A stretch of 50,601 bases of DNA from a bacterium. GTDB lineage: Bacteria > Armatimonadota > Chthonomonadetes > Chthonomonadales > CAJBBX01. Below the pieces are notes generated by a model, which saw only the letters and a program-made list of their open reading frames with translations, was not told the DNA's origin and made no database searches. Position 1 is the first letter of the stretch, and each line of letters starts with the position of its first letter. Shown piece after piece: positions 26,944-35,063 of this stretch. The translations under genes were made by a program, and so were the position numbers. The stretch spans positions 1-50,601 of the forward strand of contig JAJZOL010000061.1 of assembly GCA_021811565.1 (NCBI GenBank). The letters are read 5' to 3'.

Positions 26944-28026
26944 TTGTCCCTGGAACAAGCCAGCGAAAAACTGGATGCGTTGGAATCCCGATATGAAGAG
27001 CTAGGCAAGCAGATGATGGATCCGGATATCATAAGTGACATCCATCAGTACCATCATATTCACAAAGCCTGGGGTGATATCGAGGAGGTTGTGACGACAT
27101 ATCGCAGCTACAAGCAAACTCTGAAACGAATTGACGACACCGAATCGCTTCTGGGCGATCCCGAGATGAGGGATTTGGCTGAATCCGAGCTTGCGGACCT
27201 GCGAGATCAACGGGATCAGATCGAGGCGAAACTCAAACTGCTTCTGTTACCCAAGGATCCAAACGATGACAAAGATGTAATTGTGGAGATTCGTCCGGCT
27301 GCCGGTGGGGAGGAGGCGGCGCTTTTCGCAGGCGACCTTTTACGCATGTATATTAGATATGCGGAGCGAAAAGGGTGGAAAATCGAGATGATGAACATGC
27401 AGGAGACGGGAATCGGCGGATACAGCGATATTTCTTTCTCCGTGAAGGGAAAAGGGGCTTATAGCCAACTCAAGTTCGAAAGCGGCGTGCATCGCGTCCA
27501 AAGGGTTCCGGCAACGGAATCGGGGGGAAGAATTCATACATCCACCGCCACCGTGGCTGTGCTTCCCGAAGCGGAGGACGTAGAGGTGGAAATCAACCCT
27601 AACGACATTGAAATGGATGTGTACCACTCCTCTTCCGCAGGCGGACAGAACGTGCAGAAAGTCGCCACAGCCATACGCTTGGTTCACAAGCCAACAGGGT
27701 TGGTCGTGACATGTCAGGATGAGCGAAGCCAGCTCCAAAACAAGGAGAAAGCGTTCAGGATACTTCGATCCAAGTTATATGAGCGTGAAATGCAGATGCG
27801 CACCGACGCTCGAACGGAAACCCGGCGTTCGATGGTTGGAACCGGTGATCGTTCCGAAAAAGTGAGAACGTACAATTTTCCTGACGGCAGAGTAACCGAC
27901 CACCGCATCGGCTTGACTATTTATAATATCCCTAGCATTCTGGATGGGGACATTCAATCCTTCATTGATGGCTTGACCACGGCGGATCAAGCGGAGAAGA
28001 TGCGTTTGGACAGCCGAATAGATTAA
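26944..28026 (+). CDS. Peptide chain release factor 1
   Basis: RF1 recognises UAA and UAG and triggers peptide release on the ribosome. The start is the TTG at 26944, because AAGGAGG stands six bases upstream and the protein then has 360 residues, the usual length. GGQ lies at 233-235, exactly as in well-studied RF1 proteins, in SSAGGQNVQKVATAIRL. RVPATESGGRIHTSTATV precedes it. An out-of-frame ATG sits between the ribosome binding site and the TTG. prmC, whose product methylates this Gln, follows at 20 bp. Confidence 0.95.
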   Translation: MSLEQASEKLDALESRYEELGKQMMDPDIISDIHQYHHIHKAWGDIEEVVTTYRSYKQTLKRIDDTESLLGDPEMRDLAESELADLRDQRDQIEAKLKLLLLPKDPNDDKDVIVEIRPAAGGEEAALFAGDLLRMYIRYAERKGWKIEMMNMQETGIGGYSDISFSVKGKGAYSQLKFESGVHRVQRVPATESGGRIHTSTATVAVLPEAEDVEVEINPNDIEMDVYHSSSAGGQNVQKVATAIRLVHKPTGLVVTCQDERSQLQNKEKAFRILRSKLYEREMQMRTDARTETRRSMVGTGDRSEKVRTYNFPDGRVTDHRIGLTIYNIPSILDGDIQSFIDGLTTADQAEKMRLDSRID

Positions 28027-28046
28027 GATGATGAGGTGCGCCTGCC

Positions 28047-28907
28047 GTGTTCCCCGATGTCACTATTGAGGATTATCTAAGAAAGGGGGAGAATGCCTTA
28101 ACCGAGGCGGGAGTGGAATATGCGGCGATGGAATCCCGTATCCTGATGACTCTCGCAACGGGGATGGACAAAGTAACCTTGATAGCTCATCCGGAACTTC
28201 CCCTTTCACAAGATCAAATTGATTCCTTCATGAGCTTGATAAAACGACGATCCGCCAGAGAACCCATGGCGTACCTTAGAGGTTTCCAGGAGTTTTACGG
28301 TCTGGAGTTCCTGGTCAGCAAGGATACCTTGGTGCCAAGACCTGAAACGGAGATGCTGGTTGATTACGTTGTTCATACCCTCGCAGATAGGAACCATCCC
28401 GTAATTATTGACGTAGGCGCAGGAACTGGATGCATCGGAATATCCGCAGCCATCAATAATCCTCTGGTCCATGTAATATCCATCGATATCAGTTGGAACG
28501 CCTTATGCATTACCAGACGAAACGCCGTAAGGCATGGGGTTGATAACAGACTGTCCTGCGTGCAATGCGATCTGCTTGCGGGAATTGGAACGAATGTCGC
28601 GGACATCATTGTGAGCAATCCCCCCTATATCCCTAGTGGTCATATCCCATGCCTTCAGCCTGAGGTTGGAGACTACGAACCGAAATACGCTCTTGACGGC
28701 GGATGGAACGGCTGGAAAGTCATTGAAAAACTGCTTGACGAGGCGAAAGAGTCTTTGAAGATCGACGGAATCCTCGCATTCGAGATCGGCGCGGGAATGG
28801 GCGAGGAGGTTCCCGAAATAATACATCGACATGGCTGGACGCTTATCGATTTGAGAAAGGATTATTCGGGGATCGATAGAATGGTTATCGCCCAACCCGC
28901 AAAATAA
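28047..28907 (+). CDS. Release factor glutamine methyltransferase
   Basis: PrmC methylates the GGQ glutamine of release factors using S-adenosylmethionine. The protein has 286 residues and begins with GTG after GAGGTG. The N-terminal helical domain contains MAYLRGFQEFYGLEFLV, and the Rossmann domain has VIDVGAGTGCIGISAA (SAM-binding) and the catalytic NPPY at 191-194. It is cotranscribed with prfA, its substrate gene. Confidence 0.94.
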   Translation: MFPDVTIEDYLRKGENALTEAGVEYAAMESRILMTLATGMDKVTLIAHPELPLSQDQIDSFMSLIKRRSAREPMAYLRGFQEFYGLEFLVSKDTLVPRPETEMLVDYVVHTLADRNHPVIIDVGAGTGCIGISAAINNPLVHVISIDISWNALCITRRNAVRHGVDNRLSCVQCDLLAGIGTNVADIIVSNPPYIPSGHIPCLQPEVGDYEPKYALDGGWNGWKVIEKLLDEAKESLKIDGILAFEIGAGMGEEVPEIIHRHGWTLIDLRKDYSGIDRMVIAQPAK

Positions 28908-28976
28908 CTGATTAAACGGACCTTCCCCTTATGGAAAAAACTTTGAGAACGGAATTTTCTCGGAGGCTATCCATAA

Positions 28977-29909
28977 ATGAAACGGGGAAACGTCATCCTC
29001 TCCCTCTTCGCTTCCATGTTCTGCCTGTTTGTTTTCACCGATAATGCGAACAGCCGACAGACGAATGATCTCATGTCACTGGCGGAAGCGCGAAGATACA
29101 TGCTCGTATTAATCAATCAAGATCGAATGAGCCATGGATTGAATCCCGTTACAATGGACCCCATCGCCACGAATGCGGGTCAAAAACATGCGGAGGAGAT
29201 GGCGAAATACTGTTATCTGGCACATTGGGACCGAGAAGGCAAACTGCCGGAAGAGAGATACAACGAAGCGGGTGGCTCCGGGTTCGACGAGGAAAACGTT
29301 TACCTTGGAATGCATTATTATGGAAAAGAGCCAAAAGGCCCCATGCAGTTGGAGGCGAATCCCACCTTCACCCGAAAAGAGATTGAGGATATCGAATCGA
29401 CTTATATGAATGAGACTCCTCCTGATGACGGTCATCGCAGGAACATTCTGGATCCTGATCACTTCCGGGTGGGGATTGCCTTGGCGAAATCCAAAACGGC
29501 GAATGCGGAAGTGATAACAAATACGCAAGAGTTTGTAAATGATGCGATTAAAGTATATAATCTTCCAACAATTGCAGATGTGGGCGCCAATGTAACCGTG
29601 GCGGGAAGACTCACCGGCGGTTATCGGTTCAGGGCTGTGACGGTGGGCAGAGATGCCACTCCATCCCCGATGAGCGTTGAGGATTTGAGAATGACGCGGA
29701 GTTACGGGATGCCGCCCGCATACGTCACATATTACCCGCGAGGTTACGTTACGCCGGAACCGGTAATTTTTACGAATTCAGGTATCTTCTATGTCACTGT
29801 GAATCTCAGCGACGCCGGCAAACCAGGTTTGTACTACATATCCATATGGCTGCAAGATAATACCGGTCGGGATTTCATCGCATCGCAGAGAACCATTCTC
29901 GTGAACTAA
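28977..29909 (+). CDS. Secreted CAP-domain (SCP/PR-1) protein
   Basis: After a signal peptide (about 1-26, ending NSRQ), residues 35-185 form a CAP domain: LINQDRMSHGLNPVTMD, AGQKHAEEMAKYCYLAHW, DEENVYLG and GHRRNILDPDHFRVGIALA. The His and Glu residues at these positions line the CAP cavity. Residues 200-310 form a beta-rich extension that I do not recognise. Bacterial CAP proteins are extracytoplasmic and mostly of unknown role. GGAGG precedes the ATG. Confidence 0.85.
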   Translation: MKRGNVILSLFASMFCLFVFTDNANSRQTNDLMSLAEARRYMLVLINQDRMSHGLNPVTMDPIATNAGQKHAEEMAKYCYLAHWDREGKLPEERYNEAGGSGFDEENVYLGMHYYGKEPKGPMQLEANPTFTRKEIEDIESTYMNETPPDDGHRRNILDPDHFRVGIALAKSKTANAEVITNTQEFVNDAIKVYNLPTIADVGANVTVAGRLTGGYRFRAVTVGRDATPSPMSVEDLRMTRSYGMPPAYVTYYPRGYVTPEPVIFTNSGIFYVTVNLSDAGKPGLYYISIWLQDNTGRDFIASQRTILVN

Positions 29910-29964
29910 TCCCTCGTCAGGTGACGCGGGTGATGCCATCTCCCGCCGTCATTGGGACGAAACA

Positions 29965-30756
29965 TTGACTGAACCCTTTCTTCATCACCAAAACGCTCAG
30001 CCGGACATACCGTTAATCGAATGCACCGACTTAACCAGAGATTACGGGAAGTTTCGTGCGGTGGATTCCCTTTCGCTTTCCGTCAAGGCGGGCGAGATAT
30101 TCGGTTTTCTGGGCCCGAACGGTGCGGGAAAAACCACCACGATACGTATGATCACCGGGCTTATTCGTCCCACATCCGGCTTCGCCAGGGTCGGTCCCTA
30201 TGACATCCGAGAATCTCCCATTGAAGCAAAACGTCTGTTTGGTTATATCCCCGACAACCCCTATCTATACGACAAGCTGACAGGCGGGGAGTACCTGCGG
30301 TTCATGTCGGATATCTACAATGTTCCGGACGAGGGGATGAGAGAGAAAATGGACTCGCTGCTTAATCTCTTTGAACTCAAGGATAAGGAGCATGACCTTA
30401 TCCAGGGATACTCCCGCGGAATGAGGCAGAAGATCGCTCTGGCGGGGGCGTTAATCCATAATCCCACGATCATAATTCTGGATGAGCCCACCGTCGGGCT
30501 GGATCCTCGAAGCGCTCGCATACTGCGCGACGTTCTGCGCCATTTCGCCGATCATGGAGGCACGGTGTTTTTCTCCACGCACATCCTTGAAATCGCGGAG
30601 CATCTTTGCGACCGTTTCGCCATTATCAATCATGGCAAGATTTTGACGTGCGGCGCTCTGGAGGATCTATTAAACCTGAACCCCGGCGAGGATAAAACCC
30701 TCGAGGATGTATTCCTCCGATTAACCAGCGAAAACAACATAAACGAACTCCCTTGA
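29965..30756 (+). CDS. ABC-2-type transporter ATPase
   Basis: This 263-residue nucleotide-binding protein has Walker A GPNGAGKTTT, signature YSRGMRQK, Walker B IIILDEPTVGLD and the H-loop FFSTHI. It resembles CcmA/NatA ATPases of ABC-2 exporters. The start is a TTG with a weak ribosome binding site. No ABC-2 permease is adjacent. Instead a CPBP protease gene begins 10 bp downstream, and its Shine-Dalgarno GAGG overlaps this gene's stop. The transport partner is either elsewhere or replaced by the CPBP protein. Confidence 0.88.
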   Translation: MTEPFLHHQNAQPDIPLIECTDLTRDYGKFRAVDSLSLSVKAGEIFGFLGPNGAGKTTTIRMITGLIRPTSGFARVGPYDIRESPIEAKRLFGYIPDNPYLYDKLTGGEYLRFMSDIYNVPDEGMREKMDSLLNLFELKDKEHDLIQGYSRGMRQKIALAGALIHNPTIIILDEPTVGLDPRSARILRDVLRHFADHGGTVFFSTHILEIAEHLCDRFAIINHGKILTCGALEDLLNLNPGEDKTLEDVFLRLTSENNINELP

Positions 30757-30766
30757 GGCTTCAATA

Positions 30767-31630
30767 ATGTCAAGGAACCTTTTCAATCTCATCATCCTAG
30801 GCGTAATTCTAATCAATTTGACATTAATGCTTCTTGACAAGCTTCATCGCATAAAACACTCCGGAAAAAGCCTTTTCGCCGACAAATGGAGTCTCGTCCA
30901 TGTCTGGATCGCCGGTCAGGTAATCATTGCGGGCATGTTCGTTTTTTTCATATGCAGCGGCTTGGCATTCGGCATTTTGTCCTCATGGATTTTCAAATCG
31001 CTTCATCAGGATTTTTTCAACGACATTGTATTGCTTTCCCTGCTTCCTCAGAATATTTTATTGGTCTTTGTACCCGTATTCTATATAATCGCCGTTTATG
31101 GAGAGCCTCTATCAGCAATTGGCTTTCGCTTGTCGATTAAAAGCCGCGATGCAATCAAAGCTTTTAGTTTTGGTCTGGTTCTTCTGGGATTTGGGTGGAG
31201 CTTTAACTTGCTGCTGAATATGACCTTGCGGCATTTTCTCGGCTTCAGAACGTACACCCACCTTGTCCATTTGAATAATCAACTGGGTAATGGGAACCTT
31301 GTCAAAAACGATATCGCCTCACCGTTGTTGGGGGTTATTTTGTTGGTCATGGGAGCGGTGGTGGCGCCGATAGGCGAGGAGTTCTTTTTCAGAGGTTTTC
31401 TCTATAACGCAGCAAAGAAACGATACGGTGTCATCGCCGGGATTATTCTAAGCTCAGCGGTTTTTGCGCTCGTGCATGGTGGTCCGTTGCTTATACCTTC
31501 GGTATTTCCCGTAGGCTTGGTTCTCGCCTATGCGTATGAGAAATCGGGAAATCTGTGGACCTCGGTTATTATGCATGGAACATTTAACGGATTGCAGTTG
31601 CTTCTGGCTATCCTATGGAAGATTACATAG
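30767..31630 (+). CDS. CPBP-family intramembrane metalloprotease
   Basis: The 287-residue protein has about eight membrane helices. The CPBP (Abi) core is near the C-terminus: the EExxxR motif GEEFFFRGFLYN, FALVHGG with the second His-bearing helix, and IMHGTFNGL. These residues bind the metal in the Rce1-type fold. Family members process prenylated or bacteriocin-related proteins, and many are linked to ABC transporters. GAGG stands eight bases before the ATG. It is coupled to the ABC ATPase gene. Confidence 0.87.
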   Translation: MSRNLFNLIILGVILINLTLMLLDKLHRIKHSGKSLFADKWSLVHVWIAGQVIIAGMFVFFICSGLAFGILSSWIFKSLHQDFFNDIVLLSLLPQNILLVFVPVFYIIAVYGEPLSAIGFRLSIKSRDAIKAFSFGLVLLGFGWSFNLLLNMTLRHFLGFRTYTHLVHLNNQLGNGNLVKNDIASPLLGVILLVMGAVVAPIGEEFFFRGFLYNAAKKRYGVIAGIILSSAVFALVHGGPLLIPSVFPVGLVLAYAYEKSGNLWTSVIMHGTFNGLQLLLAILWKIT

Positions 31631-31753
31631 TGTGAACCCACGTGGCTTGTATCCACTCGCCGATGGAAAATGCTTTCGAATTCAACGATGCGACAAAAGA
31701 CTGAATTCGTGTTCGAGGCGTTTCCGCCATCGTGACGGTCTTATTGATTGAAT

Positions 31754-31851
31754 GGTGCAATTACATGGGAAAAGGAACGTATACCATATGGGTGCGTGAA
31801 TACCCGATGGCTTTTTTCGTACAAACGTTTTTTTGGATAATGTAATTGTCC
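31754..31851. repeat. Possible palindromic element before the TPR lipoprotein
   Basis: GGTGCAATTACAT (31754-31766) pairs with ATGTAATTGTCC (31840-31851): the nine bases CAATTACAT are perfectly complementary to ATGTAATTG. GGGT and ACCC pair in the middle (near 31780-31795). Length and layout resemble the other palindromes of the window, but the sequence differs. Confidence 0.35.
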
Positions 31852-31870
31852 CTGAAAGAAAGATTTAAGA

Positions 31871-32728
31871 ATGATCAGCAAAAAATATTTGATAATCATG
31901 CCGTTGATATTATTAGCGGCATTCCTTGCGGGATGCGGCAGAAATATCTTTCCGTTTAATCAATTCGTTCCACCTCCGGAAATCGCGCAAGGCAGGACTT
32001 TTTTAGCTCAGAACAACGTCGCGAACGCCACCGCCAAATTCAATCAGGCCATTGCGAAGTCCCCTACCAATCCGTTCATATACGAATTGGTTTGTCAAAC
32101 CACCAGCGATCTGAACCATCCCGAGTTAACGATCTATTACGCCAATCAGGGTCTATCTGGCTGTCCCAAAGCTTCGAACTATGACAAAGCGCAACTGAAC
32201 ACCATTTTGGCGATGGCGTATCGAAACCTGGGCAATCTCGACAAGGCTCTGACCTATCACAAAGCCGCATATGATTTGATGCCGACTGATCCGATGATGA
32301 TGAATAATCTCGCCTACACATATGCGGATATGCCTGGTGGCGGCGAGAACCTTGACGAAGCCCTCTCCCTCACGCAAAAAGCGATATCCGCAGCAGTAGC
32401 TCAAAACGACCCGGAATCCACCGTCGGAGTGATCATGGATAGCCTGGGATGGGTGTATTACAAAAAAGGCGACTACGCAAACGCCTGCATCAACTTGGAA
32501 CGAGCGGTGTCCCTGGCTCCGGATAAGTCGGCGATACATTTTCATTTGGGGATGACATACGCTAAGACGGGACGGATCAACGACGCCATCGTTGAGATGC
32601 AAAGGACGTTACGTCTTGATCCGGGAGATCGCGATGCGGAGACCCAGTTGAAATCGCTTCAGGCGATAGCGAACGCTCCGGATAACGCAAAGCATAACAT
32701 CAAGGAGACAAGCGCGAGCGCCATCTGA
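31871..32728 (+). CDS. TPR-repeat lipoprotein
   Basis: The 285-residue protein has a lipoprotein signal with lipobox LAGC (lipidated Cys22). Four to six tetratricopeptide repeats follow, for example LAMAYRNLGNLDKALTYHKA, SLGWVYYKKGDYANACINLE and FHLGMTYAKTGRINDAIVEM. It is probably anchored in the membrane as a protein scaffold. PilF-like and BamD-like proteins have this layout, but nothing decides between them. The ribosome binding site is weak. Confidence 0.85.
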   Translation: MISKKYLIIMPLILLAAFLAGCGRNIFPFNQFVPPPEIAQGRTFLAQNNVANATAKFNQAIAKSPTNPFIYELVCQTTSDLNHPELTIYYANQGLSGCPKASNYDKAQLNTILAMAYRNLGNLDKALTYHKAAYDLMPTDPMMMNNLAYTYADMPGGGENLDEALSLTQKAISAAVAQNDPESTVGVIMDSLGWVYYKKGDYANACINLERAVSLAPDKSAIHFHLGMTYAKTGRINDAIVEMQRTLRLDPGDRDAETQLKSLQAIANAPDNAKHNIKETSASAI

Positions 32729-32763
32729 AGCGGACAAGCGGATGGCTCGTTCTCAGTCTTCGC

Positions 32764-33714
32764 TTACTCGAACAGGGTGGAGATGGATATGTCGTTATGT
32801 GCGCGATGAATCGCTTCCGCGAATAAAGCGGATACGGAAAGCTGCGTGATCTTAGGATGCTTTTTGCTTTCAGGCAGGGGAATGGTATCCGTAATCACGA
32901 TCTGTGCGATCTCCGGTCTGGATGTTAATTTTTCCACCGCGTTTGCCGCAAGCACGCCATGGGTGCATGCGATGTATATCTCGGGGTTGCAACCGTGATT
33001 CAAAAGTGCATCCACGGCTTCGATGATGCTTCCGCCGGATGTAATCATGTCCTCGATGATAATGGGGGTTTTCCCCTTCACATCCCCTGCGAGATGCGTT
33101 ACAGCGGTGCGCTGATGAGCGGGGTGGTGCTTGTACCCCACCGCCAAAGGCGCTCCTAATGCGTTCATCACCCGGCGCGTTTTCTTCACTCTTCCCTCAT
33201 CCGGCGAAACCACCACGATGTCTTTCATCTTCTTATTAACGAAATAATCGCTCAGAAGATTAATTGCGGTAAGATGATCCACGGGGATATTGAAAAAGCC
33301 TTGAATGGCGTCAGCGTGAAGGTCCATCACCATCACTCGGTTAGCACCGGCCGTTGAGATGATATCCGCCACCATCTTTGCGGTAATCGGTTCGCGGGGG
33401 GCGTCCTTTTTCTCCTGCCTGGCGTACCCGTAATAGGGGATGACGGCGGTGATTCGATGCGCCGAAGCTCGACGCAGCGCATCGATGCAGATGAGAAGCT
33501 CCATGAGATTCCTATCCACGGGGGGACAGGTGGGTTGAATCACATAAGCGTCGAACCCACGGACACTTTCCTCGAATTTAATGTACGTCTCTCCGTCCGT
33601 AAATCGGGATATTTTAAGTTTTCCCAATGGTAGATTCAGCTTCTCGCCTATTTTTTGGGCGAGCAATGGATTTGCAGTGCCTGAATAAATCTTCAGTTCC
33701 ATGCGGTTAGTCAT
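32764..33714 (-). CDS. Ribose-phosphate pyrophosphokinase
   Basis: Prs makes PRPP from ribose 5-phosphate and ATP. The ATG at 33714 has GAGGCG upstream and gives 316 residues, the normal length. PYYGYARQEKKDAPREPI and VMDLHADAIQGFFNIPVDHL are typical. Two other signatures differ from the common form: SPDEGRVKKTRRVMNAL instead of SPDxGGxxRA, and IIIEDMITSGGSI in the PRPP loop instead of DDMIDTAGT. This points to a divergent Prs subfamily. A terminator-like hairpin stands in the leader. Confidence 0.9.
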   Translation of the reverse strand: MTNRMELKIYSGTANPLLAQKIGEKLNLPLGKLKISRFTDGETYIKFEESVRGFDAYVIQPTCPPVDRNLMELLICIDALRRASAHRITAVIPYYGYARQEKKDAPREPITAKMVADIISTAGANRVMVMDLHADAIQGFFNIPVDHLTAINLLSDYFVNKKMKDIVVVSPDEGRVKKTRRVMNALGAPLAVGYKHHPAHQRTAVTHLAGDVKGKTPIIIEDMITSGGSIIEAVDALLNHGCNPEIYIACTHGVLAANAVEKLTSRPEIAQIVITDTIPLPESKKHPKITQLSVSALFAEAIHRAHNDISISTLFE

Positions 33715-33733
33715 TAGTCGATTCGCCTCGCAC

Positions 33734-33767
33734 AAAAACAGCCCGTAATCCTTAAGGGAGCGGGCTG
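33734..33767 (-). terminator. Terminator-like hairpin in the prs leader
   Basis: On the minus strand CAGCCCG (33767-33761), a 15-base loop and CGGGCTG (33745-33739) are followed by TTTTT (33738-33734). This is a complete intrinsic terminator, yet it lies 20 bases before the prs start codon. Its loop contains TTAAGG, complementary to CCTTAA just upstream, so an alternative fold is possible. It could act as an attenuator, or end an upstream minus-strand transcript. Confidence 0.55.
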
Positions 33768-33836
33768 AAATATTAAGGTCCGGATCACCCAAGGTGACCT
33801 AAATCACGCATAAACAGATGCGATTTCATCATCAAT

Positions 33837-33918
33837 GCAATTGCAAAATTCGAAACTATGGTTCATGCGGACTGTTTCACGCTGTGTGAATCGCCGAACT
33901 GCGTATGATGCAATTGCC
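33837..33918. repeat. Palindromic repeat copy B
   Basis: GCAATTGCAAAATTCG on the left and TGCAATTGC on the right (33909-33917) bracket an inner hairpin TTTCAC-GCTGT-GTGAAT (33875-33891). It has the outer arm and the inner N5 hairpin of copies C and D but is diverged elsewhere. Confidence 0.55.
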
Positions 33919-33989
33919 TGTCTCTTATGCGAGATCCGCAAAAGCGTAAGGTGTAATCACCTCAACCCTTTGATAATTATACCCTCAAC

Positions 33990-34078
33990 AGTTAATTGCA
34001 AAATACGATTTCCAAGTATTTCACCGAACGTGAAATGAGCGATAATAACCACATTTCCTGAATTTTGCAATTACCTCT
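33990..34078. repeat. Palindromic repeat copy C
   Basis: The arms TAATTGCAAAAT (33993-34004) and ATTTTGCAATTA (34062-34073) are perfect complements. An inner hairpin ATTTCAC-CGAAC-GTGAAAT lies at 34018-34036. By hand alignment without gaps, about 74 of 89 bases match copy D. It lies just beyond the end of the outer-membrane protein gene. Confidence 0.8.
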
Positions 34079-34263
34079 CAATAAAACTCATTTAAGGGTG
34101 CCGCGAAACATCCCTGTGGAACGCTTCAGGGCGAATTCAAGATTTTCAATCAAACCCGGGTATGAATTCGCATCCTTGCGGACAGGCACGGTCGGGAATT
34201 CTCGCTATTCACGTGTGCATTCGCCTGAGTGGTTCGTCATGCAATCGGAACACGCATAGCGAA

Positions 34264-34839
34264 TTAGAAGCGCACCCCCATGGAGATGGTGGTGCCATCA
34301 GCTCGCAGACCTGTGCCGATGTCATTGCTGAACCCGCTGACGTAATCATAGGTTCCCTGCAGGAAATATCGGTCGGTGATATCCAAACCCGCCGTTAATC
34401 TCAATCCGGGTTGAGTGGTGCCGCCCATGTATCCCGCATTAATGAAATAGATTCCGCCGCCGATGCCTGCGTAAGGGCGCACCGTTTTATCATGCATGTC
34501 GAAAGTCCATATGAGATTCGCAGTTAGCGGAACCACGAAATTGGTGTTTCCATGCAAGTCATGCTGTGAGTAATCGATATCCAAATGCACTTGACCGTTT
34601 AAGGGCGAAAAGGCGATGGCGGGGCAGTAATCGAAGCCGAAGGACATCCATGGAACTGACGAAAGCTGCATCATTCCGCCGTTGGATGGGATGAACACTC
34701 CCAACTTAAAAGCCCACTGATGCGTTGGCGGCGGGGCGACATCCTGCGCACCTGCATATGGAATGATACAAGTCAGAAAAGCCAGAGCAACCGAACAGAC
34801 AAAAACAAAACCGCGGAATCCGTTTCGAGTGATTCTCAT
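34264..34839 (-). CDS. Outer-membrane beta-barrel protein
   Basis: I chose the ATG at 34839 because AAGGAG lies eight bases upstream. The 191-residue product starts with a signal peptide (cleavage near AGA-Q), followed by alternating hydrophobic strands, for example GQVHLDIDYSQHDL, VRPYAGIGGGIYFI and QGTYDYVSGFSNDIGTG, and ends GTTISMGVRF with the C-terminal aromatic residue of porin-type barrels. This argues that the organism has an outer membrane. The gene lies between repeat copies C and D. Confidence 0.78.
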   Translation of the reverse strand: MRITRNGFRGFVFVCSVALAFLTCIIPYAGAQDVAPPPTHQWAFKLGVFIPSNGGMMQLSSVPWMSFGFDYCPAIAFSPLNGQVHLDIDYSQHDLHGNTNFVVPLTANLIWTFDMHDKTVRPYAGIGGGIYFINAGYMGGTTQPGLRLTAGLDITDRYFLQGTYDYVSGFSNDIGTGLRADGTTISMGVRF

Positions 34840-34875
34840 CAATCCATCTCCTTGGATGCATGTGATATGTCTGAT

Positions 34876-34964
34876 CAGGTAATTGCAAAATTCGATTTCC
34901 ACATATTTCACCCAACGTGAAATGAGCAATAAAGGCCTTATTTTCCGAATTTAGCGATTACCTC
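34876..34964. repeat. Palindromic repeat copy D
   Basis: GGTAATTGCAAAATTCG (34878-34894) and CGAATTTAGCGATTACC (34946-34962) pair at 15 of 17 positions. The inner hairpin ATTTCAC-CCAAC-GTGAAAT is at 34905-34923. It stands 40 bp upstream of the outer-membrane protein start, so it lies in that gene's promoter or leader region. Confidence 0.8.
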
Positions 34965-35063
34965 TGATGTTATTGAATATCTTTTCCCCTAAGACAAAAC
35001 GCGCATGGAGACGCAAAAAATCGAACGCCCTCCACTCTGCGTGATGGAAACAGGAAAGAGCAT

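Larger units (their letters stand above)
33768..34263. other. Intergenic stretch upstream of prs with two palindromic repeats
   Basis: No gene is seen. The stretch holds alternative small hairpins of the prs leader (TCACC-GGTGA at 33785-33797 and AGGTC-GACCT at 33776-33800), then repeat copies B and C. From 34080 to 34263, the end of the outer-membrane protein gene, I see nothing recognisable. Confidence 0.5.

Noticed and set aside
33990-34078. Repeat copies taken as intrinsic terminators
   Set aside because: The arms are AT-rich, about 57 bases apart and not followed by T-runs, and copy D lies upstream of a gene, not behind one.
34264-34964. Copies C and D as ends of a composite transposon carrying the outer-membrane protein
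   Set aside because: There is no transposase between them and no visible target duplication, and further copies lie alone elsewhere.
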